Assembly: GCA_037447655.1 (NCBI GenBank)
Contig: JBBHKE010002853.1
Span: 124,001-188,000, forward strand
Direction of reading: 5' to 3'
Length of the DNA: 64,000 nt
Origin: Zygnema cylindricum
Taxonomy: Eukaryota; Streptophyta; Zygnematophyceae; Zygnematales; Zygnemataceae
In this document: one piece after another, positions 50,637-60,907 of the stretch
How positions within the stretch are numbered: position 1 is the first letter of the stretch
Layout: each line of letters starts with the position of its first letter
Notes under the pieces: generated by a model
The model's input: only the letters and a program-made list of their open reading frames with translations
Told to the model about the DNA's origin: nothing
Databases searched by the model: none
Position numbers and translations under genes: made by a program

Positions 50637-52691
50637 ATGGACTCCCAGGTGGATAAATTATTCTTCTTCCTTGAACCCTCTTTCTTGCCTCTTCCATGGT
50701 TTATCTTCCCTCTCCTCATCTTCATCCTTTCCATCTCTCTCCTTTTTCAACTCCTGCCGTCTTCTACCTCCAAAGGCTCCTCTCTCTCTCTCCCTCCCGG
50801 CCCCTTCCCATGGCCCATTGTCGGCAACATTCCCCAAATCGCGTCTGATCCTCTTCCCTTCCGCGCACTTGCCAGGCTGGCAGAATTGTACGGACCCATC
50901 GTGTCACTTAGAATCGGTAGCGCGCCATTTGTCGTCGTTTCTTCGGTAGAAGCTGCTCGAGAAGTTTTGAAGGAATCGGATGCGGCTTGTTCTGGAAGAC
51001 CCACACCGATGTCAGCGAAAATTATTGCATATGACGGTGAATGCAAAAAATGGGTTTGATTTTGTTGACATTTTGGGTTTTTTTTTTTGTTTGATATTTT
51101 GATATTTCGAAATTGGGGAAGGTTTTCATATTAGGCGAACCTTCGAGCCTCGTTTTGGAAAGAATTTTGGGCTCTAGCTTTTGTGGTTTTTGAGATTAAA
51201 GACTGAAAAGTTTGAAATTTGCGAATTTATTATTTTAAGTACATTGTTCAATATTAAAGTATTGAAAATGGTGTGTCAAGAAAGAAAGCTAGGTCTAAAG
51301 AAAGCCAAGTCCCCCGTCCTCTCCCTCTCCCTCTCCCTCGCCCTCTCTCACCCTCTCACAATGCCTTACTCCTGCATTCCCTCTCTTTCTCTCTCCCTCT
51401 CTCTCTCTCTCCCTCTCTTTCTCTCTCCCTCTCTTTCTCTCTCCCTCTCTTTCTCTCTCCAGGTAAGGATATTGCGTTCGCGCCACCCGGTCCCCACCTC
51501 AAGCTTGTCCGAAAGCTCTGTGCCATGAATCTATTTACCCGGAAACGGCTCGACGCATGGAAACCCGTTCGAGTCGAGGAAATGGTCGCAATGTGCGACG
51601 CTGTAACACAAGAAGCCAAATTTCGTGATGGTCGTGTGACACTCCGACACCACCTAACTCGCGCTACTCTAAACAACATTCTGAGAATGTCGTTCGGAAG
51701 ACGATTCGAATTTAATGTCCCTGGTCGAGCTAATCTGGAAGCCGATAAGTTTGGTGCTGTTACGGATGAGGTTTTTGATTTATTGGGAGCTTTTAATTTG
51801 GCGGATTATATTCCAATGTTACGCCCATTTGATCCCTTGAAAGTGAAAACTCGGTGCGAAAAAACGAATGGATTTTTGGTGAAGTGGCTCGGAGATGAGA
51901 TCGAATCTCACCGGAGAAAATTGTCAGAACAGGAAATTGTTTCCGAGGATAACAGGAAACTTCCTCAAGATTTTTGTGACGCTCTTTTATTGGCGGATAA
52001 TGAAGAAAAACTGGGAGAAATCGAAATGATCGGCGTTTTACAGGACATGATAATGGCCGGAACTGATACAAGTGCCGGAACAGTTGAATGGGCGATGATT
52101 GAACTTCTTTCGAAACCCGAAATTATGTCTAAATTGAGAGAGGAAGTAGGAACTGTTTTTGGTAAAATTGAGGAGAAACAAGAAGAAAATGGGCTTGTTT
52201 CTGATGAGAAAGTGAAGGATTTAGAGAGTCAACTTCTTGAGCTTCCCTATTTGAAAGCCGTCGTGAAGGAAACTCTTCGTCATCGAGCCGTCGTTCCTTT
52301 ACTCATACCCCATTTAGCAGTTGAAAATGTCGTTCTCGGGAACGGAAAGTATCATGTGCCACGTGGCACAACGATTCAGGTCAATCAGTGGGCAATACAC
52401 CATGATCCTGCCTTGTGGCCGGATCCCCATGTATTTAAACCGGAGCGATTTCTTGAGAAAGATCTCGAAATTCGGGGAATTGATTTTAGTTTTATTCCTT
52501 TCGGATCCGGTAGGAGAATGTGTCCGGGGTATAACTTGGGGTATCCGATGGTGGTTTTGGAACTCGCCCATTTGGTTCACAAGTTTGAGTGGAGTTTGGA
52601 GGGGGGGAAGCTTCCTGATGCGTCATCAAAGTTTGGACTCACTGTGTGGCCAGCCACACCGCTGGAAGCCATAGTCAAACCTCGTGAGTAG
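50637..52691 (+). CDS. Cytochrome P450 monooxygenase, A-type (CYP71 clan)
   Basis: Two exons, 50637-51036 and 51463-52691, joined in phase 1 (GAC-G/GT), give 542 residues, normal for a microsomal plant P450. Residues 17-40 are a hydrophobic membrane anchor. The proline hinge LPPGPFPWP lies at 52-60. The I-helix oxygen-binding motif AGTDTS is at 332-337, the K-helix ExxR at 403-406 (ETLR) and PERF at 460-463. The heme-binding FGSGRRMCPG has the Cys ligand at 487. All catalytic landmarks are intact, so the gene is probably functional: an NADPH-P450-reductase-dependent hydroxylase on the ER. VEWAM after the I-helix motif and PFGSGRR favour the CYP71 clan. I cannot name the family or substrate. 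The acceptor follows a ~140-base CT tract (51318-51460). Stop is TAG at 52689. Confidence 0.93.
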
Positions 52692-53690
52692 GGATAATGG
52701 CAGAAGGAACAAGGGAGGGAAGACAAGATAGGGGAGGGAGAAGAGAATAGGGAGAGAGAGAAGGAGAAGGGAGTAGAGCGAAGAGGTGGATGAGACAAGA
52801 AAAAGGAGATAGGAGGGAAACAAGGTAGAGAGGGAGGGGAGATCATGAGGAGAAGGAGAGAGGCGTGAATTGGGAAGAGGAGAATTTTTTTGGTACAAGA
52901 ATGAAACATGGCTCCTTTCTTTTTTGAGTGATGCAAGGAGTTAGGGAATAGGAAAGAAGGTCAAGCACGGAAAAAGGCTTGCTTTATTTGTTTTGTTGTA
53001 AGATATGTTTGAGGGATTAATTGTGTGTAGGTCGTGGTGTTTTTGATTTTTCTTCCCTTGTTCTTTTTCTTTTTTTCTCGGGATAGTTGAAGGTTCAAAT
53101 CCTTGTTGTTATTTGGTTAAGTTTCTCCGGACATTATGGTTGGTAAATATATATCTGTAGTCAGGCATTATGTCTTTAGTCAAGTTTTTCGTTCACTGTG
53201 GAATATTTTTATTCATGTTACATACTCAACAACGATATTACGTCTCAATGCGTGGCTAATTTTATATTTATTTTTTGTTTATTGGGCAACGAAGGGAAAA
53301 GTTATGATGTTGTTTGTGATGTATTGTTTTCTTAACAGAGACTATCAGCTCTTTTTGGAAAATCCTAGAAACATATCGAAGAAATTTTCAGTCGATATGT
53401 ATATCAGTTAGCCATGTGTACAATGCGGAAAAGTTGATACGTATCGATTGTCGTGATGAACTTTGATTTCTTTGATTTGTAAAAGTAGCAGATGAAATAT
53501 CCAACACATACAATATACATGGGATTGTGCTGTATGGTTGTTTCCTAGTTGCCTTTTTGCTTTTGAATATTTCCACCTTTTATGGCAAGTAAAGTAATGT
53601 GCTTGTTATTTGCAATGGTTTGGTGAGATGCGAATGGGCTGCCCAAAGTTTTAGATTTAGTCCTTTATTAGCAAGCATAGTTACAGCACT
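52692..53690. other. Region downstream of the P450, no gene seen
   Basis: It starts with a GA-rich tract (about 52700-52870) that probably includes the 3' UTR, then T-rich DNA. No recognisable coding region. Confidence 0.5.
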
Positions 53691-53691
53691 A

Positions 53692-54781
53692 TCACTTATG
53701 GTTCTGTTTACTCTTCTGATACTTCATTCTGCTCATGGGGACATGGAACTGCGAGCTGATGAGTGATATCGCTGTTTTTGGGATACTCGTTAAAGTGCTT
53801 CGACATATTTCCTTGTCCATTATCAATTTCAATATAGATGCTCCTTGAAGAATTTCACTCTTTTTGTACTCCTTAAAGCTGTTATTCACTTCTGAATTAT
53901 CTTTCTGTAAAGTTATGTGTACCTAGAGAGTTAACATGTACCGTACTCCTCCCATGGATGAGATTTTGGCCGGTTTCCATGCCACATTGGATGACCTGTA
54001 ATAATTTCTCAGCCCTGTTCTTACTCTCAAATGGAAAAGGGAGTTTATGAATCTTCCTTGGAGGACATCCGTTACATAGGTCTGAGTTTCCTTTATTTTT
54101 CAGTTCTACTCCCTTAACTATTTCGTTTTAGTAATTTTTCCTAATTTTTCATGGGCTACGTGCATCAATCGTTTGTGCCATAAGTCAAAGTGAGAGATAC
54201 TACCGATGTACAGACGGTTTTCTGTCATTTCTTCTGTGGCCAAATCGAGTCTAAACATCTTGCTAGTACCTCTGGTTCCTATTGTTGCAATTTCCCATCC
54301 TTTACTGAATATTTGCTTACCATTATCGAGGACGATCTGGAATCCTTTCTTTTTTGCTACAACAATGGTAAAGATGTTTTTCTTGAACTTTGAAACATAC
54401 ATGACATCGTTCATTTCCCTCTCCACTAGTTGACCATTAACGATAAGTTGGATTGTAACCTTTTCTTCTTTTGAAGTGACATTCGATCCCTCTCCGAAGC
54501 AGGAGCAATGTTGTGAATCTTTTTAAAAAAAATCCATTTTGGCACACATGCCTAGATACTCCCAAATCAATAATCCATCCTTCATCCTTCGCCCCTTTTA
54601 GTGCGTTTTGTTGAAGGTCATGGGCATTATGACTAGACTGTAATCCACTCGCACTTGGAGTCACACTTGCACCAGCTGAAATATTCATCCCAGGAGGAGC
54701 AGGATGAACACTAGGAGCAAGAGGAACACTTGGGCCAAGAGAAACACTTGGGTTGGCAGGAGCTGAGCCATTATTAGACAT
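53692..54781 (-). pseudogene. Copia pol relic: protease, GAG-pre-integrase and integrase start
   Basis: From 54781 downward: a Pro/Ser-rich linker, then a protease-like WIIDLGVSRHVCQNG, in which the catalytic DSGA has become DLGV. Next comes MYVSKFKKNIFTIVVAKKKG, FRLDLATEEM and LWHKRLMHVAHEKLGKITK. Below 54118 the frame changes to a CNGC zinc pair with HKLPFPFESKNRAEKLLQVI. This is the GAG-pre-integrase/integrase order of copia, but a different family from element C, and it has several stops. Confidence 0.75.
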
Positions 54782-55109
54782 TTTAGCAAAAGCAAACCCA
54801 AAGAGGAATGCCTATCTGACTAGATCAATACTGTAAGATATGTAACTATAATTGAGAGAGGACTTTCAACCAGACAATTATATCCCACAGGCAAATCAAG
54901 ACAATAAAACACAACACACTTTTAATTGCACTCAGTGTTCTCATTTCCTAAACTCTGTAGAATGTACATTTTGTACCAATATGGTTATTCCTAATTGAAC
55001 TAAATACTCTAAAGATCTCGAAAACATTTAAAACGTATGTACTGGGTGCACCAGAAGATCTCTTTACAAAATTCTAATCTAAAAATATTCGTCAAACTGA
55101 AAATTTGTA

Positions 55110-55745
55110 CGTAACATTTGTTACCAGCGGAAAGTAGTTAATGATTCGTACGTAAATTTGCGACCAAATTTTAATTTTGAAATTGGAAATGAAAACTTCG
55201 AAATGTAATGGCAAAAAGGCGCCGTAAAATTTGAAGGTCAACGGATGTCAAAAGGAGCGTGCGACGATATTTCGGTCGACATGCATACACCGTGGTCTAA
55301 GGCACATGGCCTGTACGACGTGTAGGCTTCTCATCGCTTGTTCGAAGTGGATATTTTTTTCTTTTTCATGTGTACCAATGGTACACGACCAGTGTGAAGG
55401 ATGATTCACGCGATTGCTTAGCAGATCTAAAAAAGCGAAACATCCAACGGTCAAGAATTACGCCTATAATATTGGAGCATTCACGCGCACAGCGATCGGT
55501 AAACATGTTTCGTCTGACAAAAAACAAAATGGTACGAATATGTACGAAATAGTACGGCTTCGAGTAAACTACCCCACTTTTCCTCTAATGGATGACCACC
55601 CTAATAATTATGCGTTTGGGTTAGCCACGTGGCAATTCCTTTTTCAAAACCTTTCAGTGAAAATTGTCTGTCATTGTAAAAGGTTGTCGCCAAACCAATC
55701 GAACAAACAGTGGGAATACTAAGGGTAGACTTCCATTAGGCGTTT
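55110..55745. repeat. Foldback-family repeat, copy
   Basis: It shares gacgtgtaggcttctcatcg, gtgtaccaatggtacacgac and caagaattacgcctata with 25823-26050, and upstream it matches 17440-17660. Unlike the first locus it is not interrupted by a retrotransposon, so it approximates the empty state of the repeat. No coding region. Confidence 0.65.
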
Positions 55746-56430
55746 CAGTAATTGTACTGAAAATTTTACTAAAGGGCGTGCCTTCCATGAGGTCGCGTCA
55801 GTAAACCACTTTTTATTTGCGTGGCTTATTCTGGTTGGTAACACGTAGGTTAATATTCGATGCTTAAAATCTTGAAAGAATATTCGAATGCAATGTCTGA
55901 ACGCAATATCTGTACTAGCGGAGGTAATACGTGTACCAACAGAGGTAATTAATGACTCGTACAGAGGGCGTTATAATGTACTACCCAAAATTTCAAAAAG
56001 CAACGACAAAAAGGCGACGACAAACTTTGATGGTGGGAGCTTGACGAGATAATTTCGGCGGATTTGCAACCACCTTGGCGTAAAGCACATGGCCCTTACG
56101 ACGTGTACGCAAATACGCGTGCGCTCATTGTGGATTTTTTTTCACTTTTCCACGCGGCCTATTTTTACATGTTTAGTCTTTGAGAAATGTCCTCCCTTTG
56201 CACGTTCGTCAAAGACCGTGGGGTTGGTGACGTGGCGTCTCGGATAAAACATGTAATGGCATCCGACGGTCTGAATTTACGCCTACAAGCTTGGACATTT
56301 TTCGTAAGAATGTATTTTTTCGGAAAAAAAGGTACGGACCTGTACGAATCGATACAACCCTTAGTTAACAACCCCACTTTTTCGCTAATAGGAGGCCACC
56401 CTCAATCAACCTCGGTCTGAAGAGTTGGCC
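55746..56430. repeat. Foldback-family repeat, diverged second copy in tandem
   Basis: It repeats the order of the preceding copy: ttccattaggcgtttcagta, ttaatgactcgtaca, acaaactttgatgg, cttacgacgtgtacgc, then tttacgcctacaagcttgg. More diverged. It ends near 56430 in ctaataggaggccaccctca. Confidence 0.55.
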
Positions 56431-56459
56431 GTACGATTACAAAAACGTCTGATGGAACG

Positions 56460-57070
56460 TTACCCTAATAACGTTGCTGTTGAAAAGAGGTAATTAATAG
56501 TTATTAGACTTTAAAGAGAGAGAGAGGATTAAAGACACGTCATGGCTGGCGCTATTGGTGGCACTATAGCTGCCACCTTATTCAGAAGGTGGCACACTGA
56601 AGTAGAGGGCGTTTTTCCAAAATGTTTCCTAAATGGATTTAAACGTGTGACCTACGGATTCTTTATAGTCGGGCGCCTTAACCATTAAATTGAAAAAACG
56701 ATACACGTATCAAGTTTGACAAACACATAAAGAATGACGCGACAGCTAATTAAGTCCAAACTCACGTGGAGGCGCATGTGAAATAATTCATGAACGGAAG
56801 GGAATCCGAACCGTGTAAATACATTTAATCGAACGACCATCGTTGCAACCGCCAACAAGAATGAGAATTAGGCGGCCTTTAGAGATAACGTCACGCGAAG
56901 CCACGTGGCGCCACATTATTGAATACCAAAGAAGATGTGAGGAGGAACCATGGCTCTCGATTTGACAAGCGTCACTTTGAAGGCCATGTCTTACAATGGC
57001 CGTACAATAAGTACGTCGGCCACTATATTTTTTTGTACTATACAGTGTTCCTACTAGACTAGGGTTTAGT
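56460..57070 (+). repeat. Truncated copia-family LTR I (plus orientation)
   Basis: It shows the LTR layout in plus orientation: catggctggcgc, an antisense tRNA-like module at about 56640-56712, gccacgtggcgccac, catggctctcgatttgac, then ggccgtacaataagtacgtc. It stops near 57070, where the oppositely oriented LTR D begins. The first ~100 bases and the R/U5 end are missing. Confidence 0.5.
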
Positions 57071-57124
57071 GGTAGATAGCTGTGAGTAGGCAGACCAAGA
57101 GTTAGTGAAATTTATGTACCACTC

Positions 57125-58023
57125 TGCAATTTTATGGTCTCCATTGACCAACAGAATGAGCAGCGTATATAAAACCTCCAGGATAATATTTTCCTCTCCC
57201 ACTACTTTCAAAGAATAAGTGCCATCCGTGCACACAAGTATTATGACTGCCCTCACCCCTATTAAGGCGCAACTCCCCTGAGCCAAACGCAATAAGAATA
57301 TTTGAGTTTGCTCCTCCGAGCAGTTAATTATTGCTGGCCAAAGATGGCCTATAAATATAAAAGGCCACTTGGAGAGAGGAGCCTCAAATATTTCTAAGTC
57401 CTAGAACCCCTACTCACAATTACCTACTACAAAACCCTAGACCAATCAAAAGACTGTACAGTACACAAAGGTACTGTGGCCGATGTACTTTGAGTACAAC
57501 CATTTTACGACATGACTTTCTTGTTGACGGTTGTTAGTCTGGGAGCCATGGTTGCTCCTCCCATATTTTCCGGTAACTAATGGTGTGGCGTCACGTGGCA
57601 CTGCTCGCCGCAATGTATGAAAGCCGCCAAAGGTTCACTCCGGATTGGCGGTTGTGATGTTGGCAATCTGATCAAATGTTTTATGCAGTTTGATTCACGT
57701 TTGCGCTTTCCGTAAAATCCATGTGCTATTTTGTTTTGTTAATTCTATTTAATGAACTTGCTGGCGAGCATATCTTTATATTTTTATCGAACCTTGTATG
57801 GGTATCGATTCTTCTATGACTTAATGGATAGTGCGCTAGGTTACTATTGTCAATGTGGGACCTAGGATCAAATCTAGGTATGTCCATTATTTTGTTAACT
57901 TGTCAGTGTGCCTAGTCTGCTCTCTCTCTTAGACTATGGGGCAGCCATGGTTTCTCTCTCTCTCTCTCATCCTAAGCTATAGACTTAAACTAAGAAGTGA
58001 ATGATAATTACTTCTTTTCAACA
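57125..58023 (-). repeat. 3' LTR of copia relic D
   Basis: On the minus strand it starts TGTTGAAAAGAAGTAATTA and ends ACCATAAAATTGCA, 899 bases. The purine tract taattaaggggcgtg lies just inside (58021-58036), next to the pol end. It carries the antisense tRNA-like module (57812-57895) and a TATAAATATAAAAGG-type TATA region near 57350. Confidence 0.75.
57812..57895 (+). other. tRNA-like module in LTR D, antisense
   Basis: ATGGATAGTGCGC followed by the B-box-like GGATCAAATC. A perfect 5-bp stem CCTAG/CTAGG (57861-57878) surrounds the loop. It lies about 130-210 bases from the LTR start. Confidence 0.5.
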
Positions 58024-58029
58024 CGCCCC

Positions 58030-58933
58030 TTAATTCTTAGTCAACTCTAAATTTAGTCCACAATTCTCTTTGCAAAATCTTAACTTAGGAGAAGGTACTG
58101 TTATTGTCATCATGTCTGCAATCATTTCTTTGTCGCTTTTATACACCAGTTTAGTTATCTTGTTTTCAACCTTCTCTTTAACAAAGCTTAGTCTGATATT
58201 CATATGTTTGGCTTTGAAATGATGTTTTGGGTTAGCTTGATTATCACAAATGACCTTTTGAGTTTTGGTTTTCATGAAGCCAAGTTCTTCAAGAAAAAAT
58301 TAACCCACATTAGTTCTTTAGTGGCAGCACAAGAGGCCTTGTACTCAGCCTCCATAGTGGTCTGAGTAACTACTTTCTGTTGTTTTCTTCTCCAATAGCA
58401 TGCACCAAATCAAATTTGTAATACATATCCAGTTGTGCAACGCCTTAAATGCACATCAACATAACTGGCATCACTCTAAGTAGTGATGTCAGTGTGCTCT
58501 CCTCCCAAATGCAACCACAATTCCCATGTTCCTACCAAGTATCTCATCACCCTTTTGGTTGTTTCCCATTCTCTCTTCCTAGGCTCATTTAGACTCCTAC
58601 TGAGGACTCCTACAGCTGCAGCTATGTATGTACGAGTACAATTCATAAAGTAAATGAAACTGCCAACAATCTGCTGATATGGAATTCTTTCCATAAACCT
58701 CTTTTCTTCCTCATCCATTTCATCATTCAATATCAATATTCCTCTCTCTTCACTCCCCTCTAATACTTTCTTTAGATCCATGGGAGTAGTATATCTATTT
58801 GTTTTTTCGATTTGTAACCTTCTTAACATATCACCAATAGCTTATGTTTGGGTGAGTCTTATAAGTCTGTTTTCTCTATCTCTCTCCATTTGAATACCCA
58901 AAATGTATTTTGCTGCACCAAGATCTTTCATGT
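58030..58933 (-). pseudogene. Copia relic D: RT end and RNase H
   Basis: From 58933 downward: MKDLGAAKYILGIQMERDRE, then MLRRLQIEKTNRYTTPMDLK, IPYQQIVGSFIYFMNCTRTY and MRYLVGTWELWLHLGGEHTD. It ends DNQANPKHHFKAKHMNIRLS and EMIADMMTITVPSPKLRFC. It aligns throughout with element C pol (60908-62941) but with stops and the loss of several RNase H residues around DNQ. LTR E cuts it at 58934. Confidence 0.85.
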
Positions 58934-59842
58934 TGTTGAAATCACTAGATTTAAAGGAGGTATTTTCTAGGTCATAATTGATTAAAATAGTTAAAAGAAA
59001 AGCGTAGGCAGCATGCCTCCACCTTCTCTCTCTAGCCCCCATACTTGTTGTAGTCAGTGAAGGAGAGAGAGGGCGGTGGAGCCATAGCTGCCTCAGCTCC
59101 TTAGGCAGGATTTAAGCGTGACCTAAATCACTCCTTAAAAAAAGGTTAAGTTCGGTAGGACTCGAAACTCCGACCGGCAGAGCGAGGCGTAGCCGTCAAC
59201 TCTTATTGGCCTGTCGTAGGAGTTTGTTAGACTACATAGGGTTTGCATGCTATTTAAACATTAGCTAGGAACATTAATCCGATTAACGGGATTTTAGATA
59301 AAGGACATAAAAACTTGTTGGAATATAGTACGCACCAAACGAATGTACCATACATTTGTTTTGAACGGCGAGCATTAAAAGTCGGCTTTAATAAGACGGC
59401 CCGCATCGTCAACAAGATCGCGGAATAGCCGCATTGGCAATTTCAGATGTAACATGACCTGGCGACACGTGGCAAGATATTATTGGGAAGTGGGAATCCT
59501 GGGAGCATGAGGACAAGTCTGAAAGAGACAGACGTCCACTCCATGGCCTTGTCGTACACAGGCCGTACAAAAAGTACATCGGCCTTAGTACCTTTCTGTA
59601 CTGTACAATCTTTTGATTGGTTCGTACATCAGTAGATAAGGGTTGTGAGAGGGGTTTAAAACTTAGAGAATTGAGGAGGTAGCCACCTCTCTCCTAACAA
59701 GCTTGTATAAAGATTGGCATCTTTGCCACTTCATAATTAATTGCCTGGTTGGGCGTTTTAAGTGATTCTTTTTGCTGTGGACTCAGGGTAGTTCAAACTG
59801 CACAGGGGTGCAGTCAAAATGTCTATTTGTCTGCTTGGGTAG
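58934..59842 (+). repeat. LTR E (plus orientation), inserted in relic D and cut by element C
   Basis: It begins TGTTGAAATCACTAG inside the RT frame of relic D and runs in the opposite direction to D and C. It has the family layout, including the antisense tRNA-like module (minus strand, about 59148-59216) and CTTGTATAAAGATTGGC (TATA, about 59702). It ends abruptly at 59842 (gcttgggtag), where element C starts. Its remainder should lie beyond the right edge of the window, on the far side of element C. Confidence 0.75.
59148..59216 (-). other. tRNA-like module in LTR E, antisense
   Basis: On the minus strand, GTTGACGGCTACGCC then CTCTGCCGGTCGG, with B-box GTTTCGAGTCC (about 59159-59169). It is closely similar to the module in LTR C. 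Confidence 0.55.
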
Positions 59843-60883
59843 TGCAATTCTGTGTCCTCCATTGGACTACAGAATACAGGAAGCCTCTAGATAGTGGTTA
59901 ACTAACCCACTTTAGGCCACGACCACTTCTGCCCAAGAAGGCAAACTGACAATTTGACTGCACCCCTGTACAGCCTGGACTCCCCTGAGTCCGTAGCAAA
60001 AAGAATCACTGAAAACGGCCAACCAGCCGATAAGTTATAGGGTGGCAAAGATGCCAATTTATACAAACTCTCAGAGAGAGGACTATCTACCTAAATTTTC
60101 CTAAGTCCTAGTTTTTCCTACTTCCCTCTCACAGCTCCTATCTACTGCCTGTACGAACCAATCACAAAACTGTATAGTACAAGAAAGTACTACTGCCGAT
60201 GTACTTTCTGTACGGCCTTTGTACGACACGGCCATTAAATGGACGCGTGTCCACTTTCCACTCGTCCGTACGTTCCTCGGAATTCCCGCGACCGAATGAT
60301 GTCTTCCCACGTGGCGCCAGGTCATGCCACGTCACTAAATGCCAAAATGACCATTCCGAGATTTCGGCGATGATGTGCGCCGTTAGATTTGACGCGAAAT
60401 TCAATCTCGGCCGTAATAAATACTTGCGCGATATTTGTTTCGCTGTCGAAACAAAATGCGCGATATCCATTTCAAACAAGTACAGTACTTCGTAATTTAT
60501 AGAACTGTATCTATGTGTGGCGTTAAGGGTTTCAGTTAAATGAATCTAGTACATTACAATAGTTTAAATAGTAATGAAACCCTATATCTCCTAACGGACT
60601 TCTACGACAGACTGGTTAGAGCTAACGGCTACGCCGCGCTCTGCCGGTCGGGGGTTCGAGTCCTGCCGGACTCAACCTTTTGTTGAGAGTGGCTTAAGCC
60701 ACTCTTTAGTCCTTCCTATGGAGTTGAGGCAGCCATGGCTCCATTGCTCTCTCTCTCTCTCCTTCAGTGACTACAACAAGTATGGGGGCGAGAGAGAGAG
60801 AAGAGATAGAGGCAGGCTGCCTACATTTTCTTTTCTAATAAATTTAGACCTAGAAAATATACTAAAAACTACTTATTTCAACA
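59843..60883 (-). repeat. 3' LTR of copia element C
   Basis: 1041 bases, TGTTGAAATAAGTAG to GGACACAGAATTGCA on the minus strand. The purine tract aaaataaggggag lies at 60884-60898. It contains TGTATAAATTGG (60055-60065), the GTAC inverted repeat (60176-60222), CACGTGG near 60309, one TTTGTTTCG hairpin (60438-60465) and the tRNA-like module. Confidence 0.9.
60603..60674 (+). other. tRNA-like module in LTR C, antisense (best B-box)
   Basis: ACTGGTTAGAGC, identical to the D-loop/D-stem part of many plant tRNA genes, is followed 32 bases later by a canonical B-box, GGTTCGAGTCC (60653-60663). The T-arm is GGGGG/CCTGC with one mismatch. The distal CGGACTC has no matching 5' acceptor strand, so no complete cloverleaf forms. 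It may be a Pol III promoter-like or tRNA-derived element inside the LTR. Confidence 0.7.
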
Positions 60884-60907
60884 CTCCCCTTATTTTCTAG
60901 TCAAATT

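Noticed and set aside
60603-60674. A functional tRNA gene
   Set aside because: B-box and D-arm phrases are present, but no 5' acceptor strand pairs with CGGACTC and the anticodon arm is poor, so I call it tRNA-like only.
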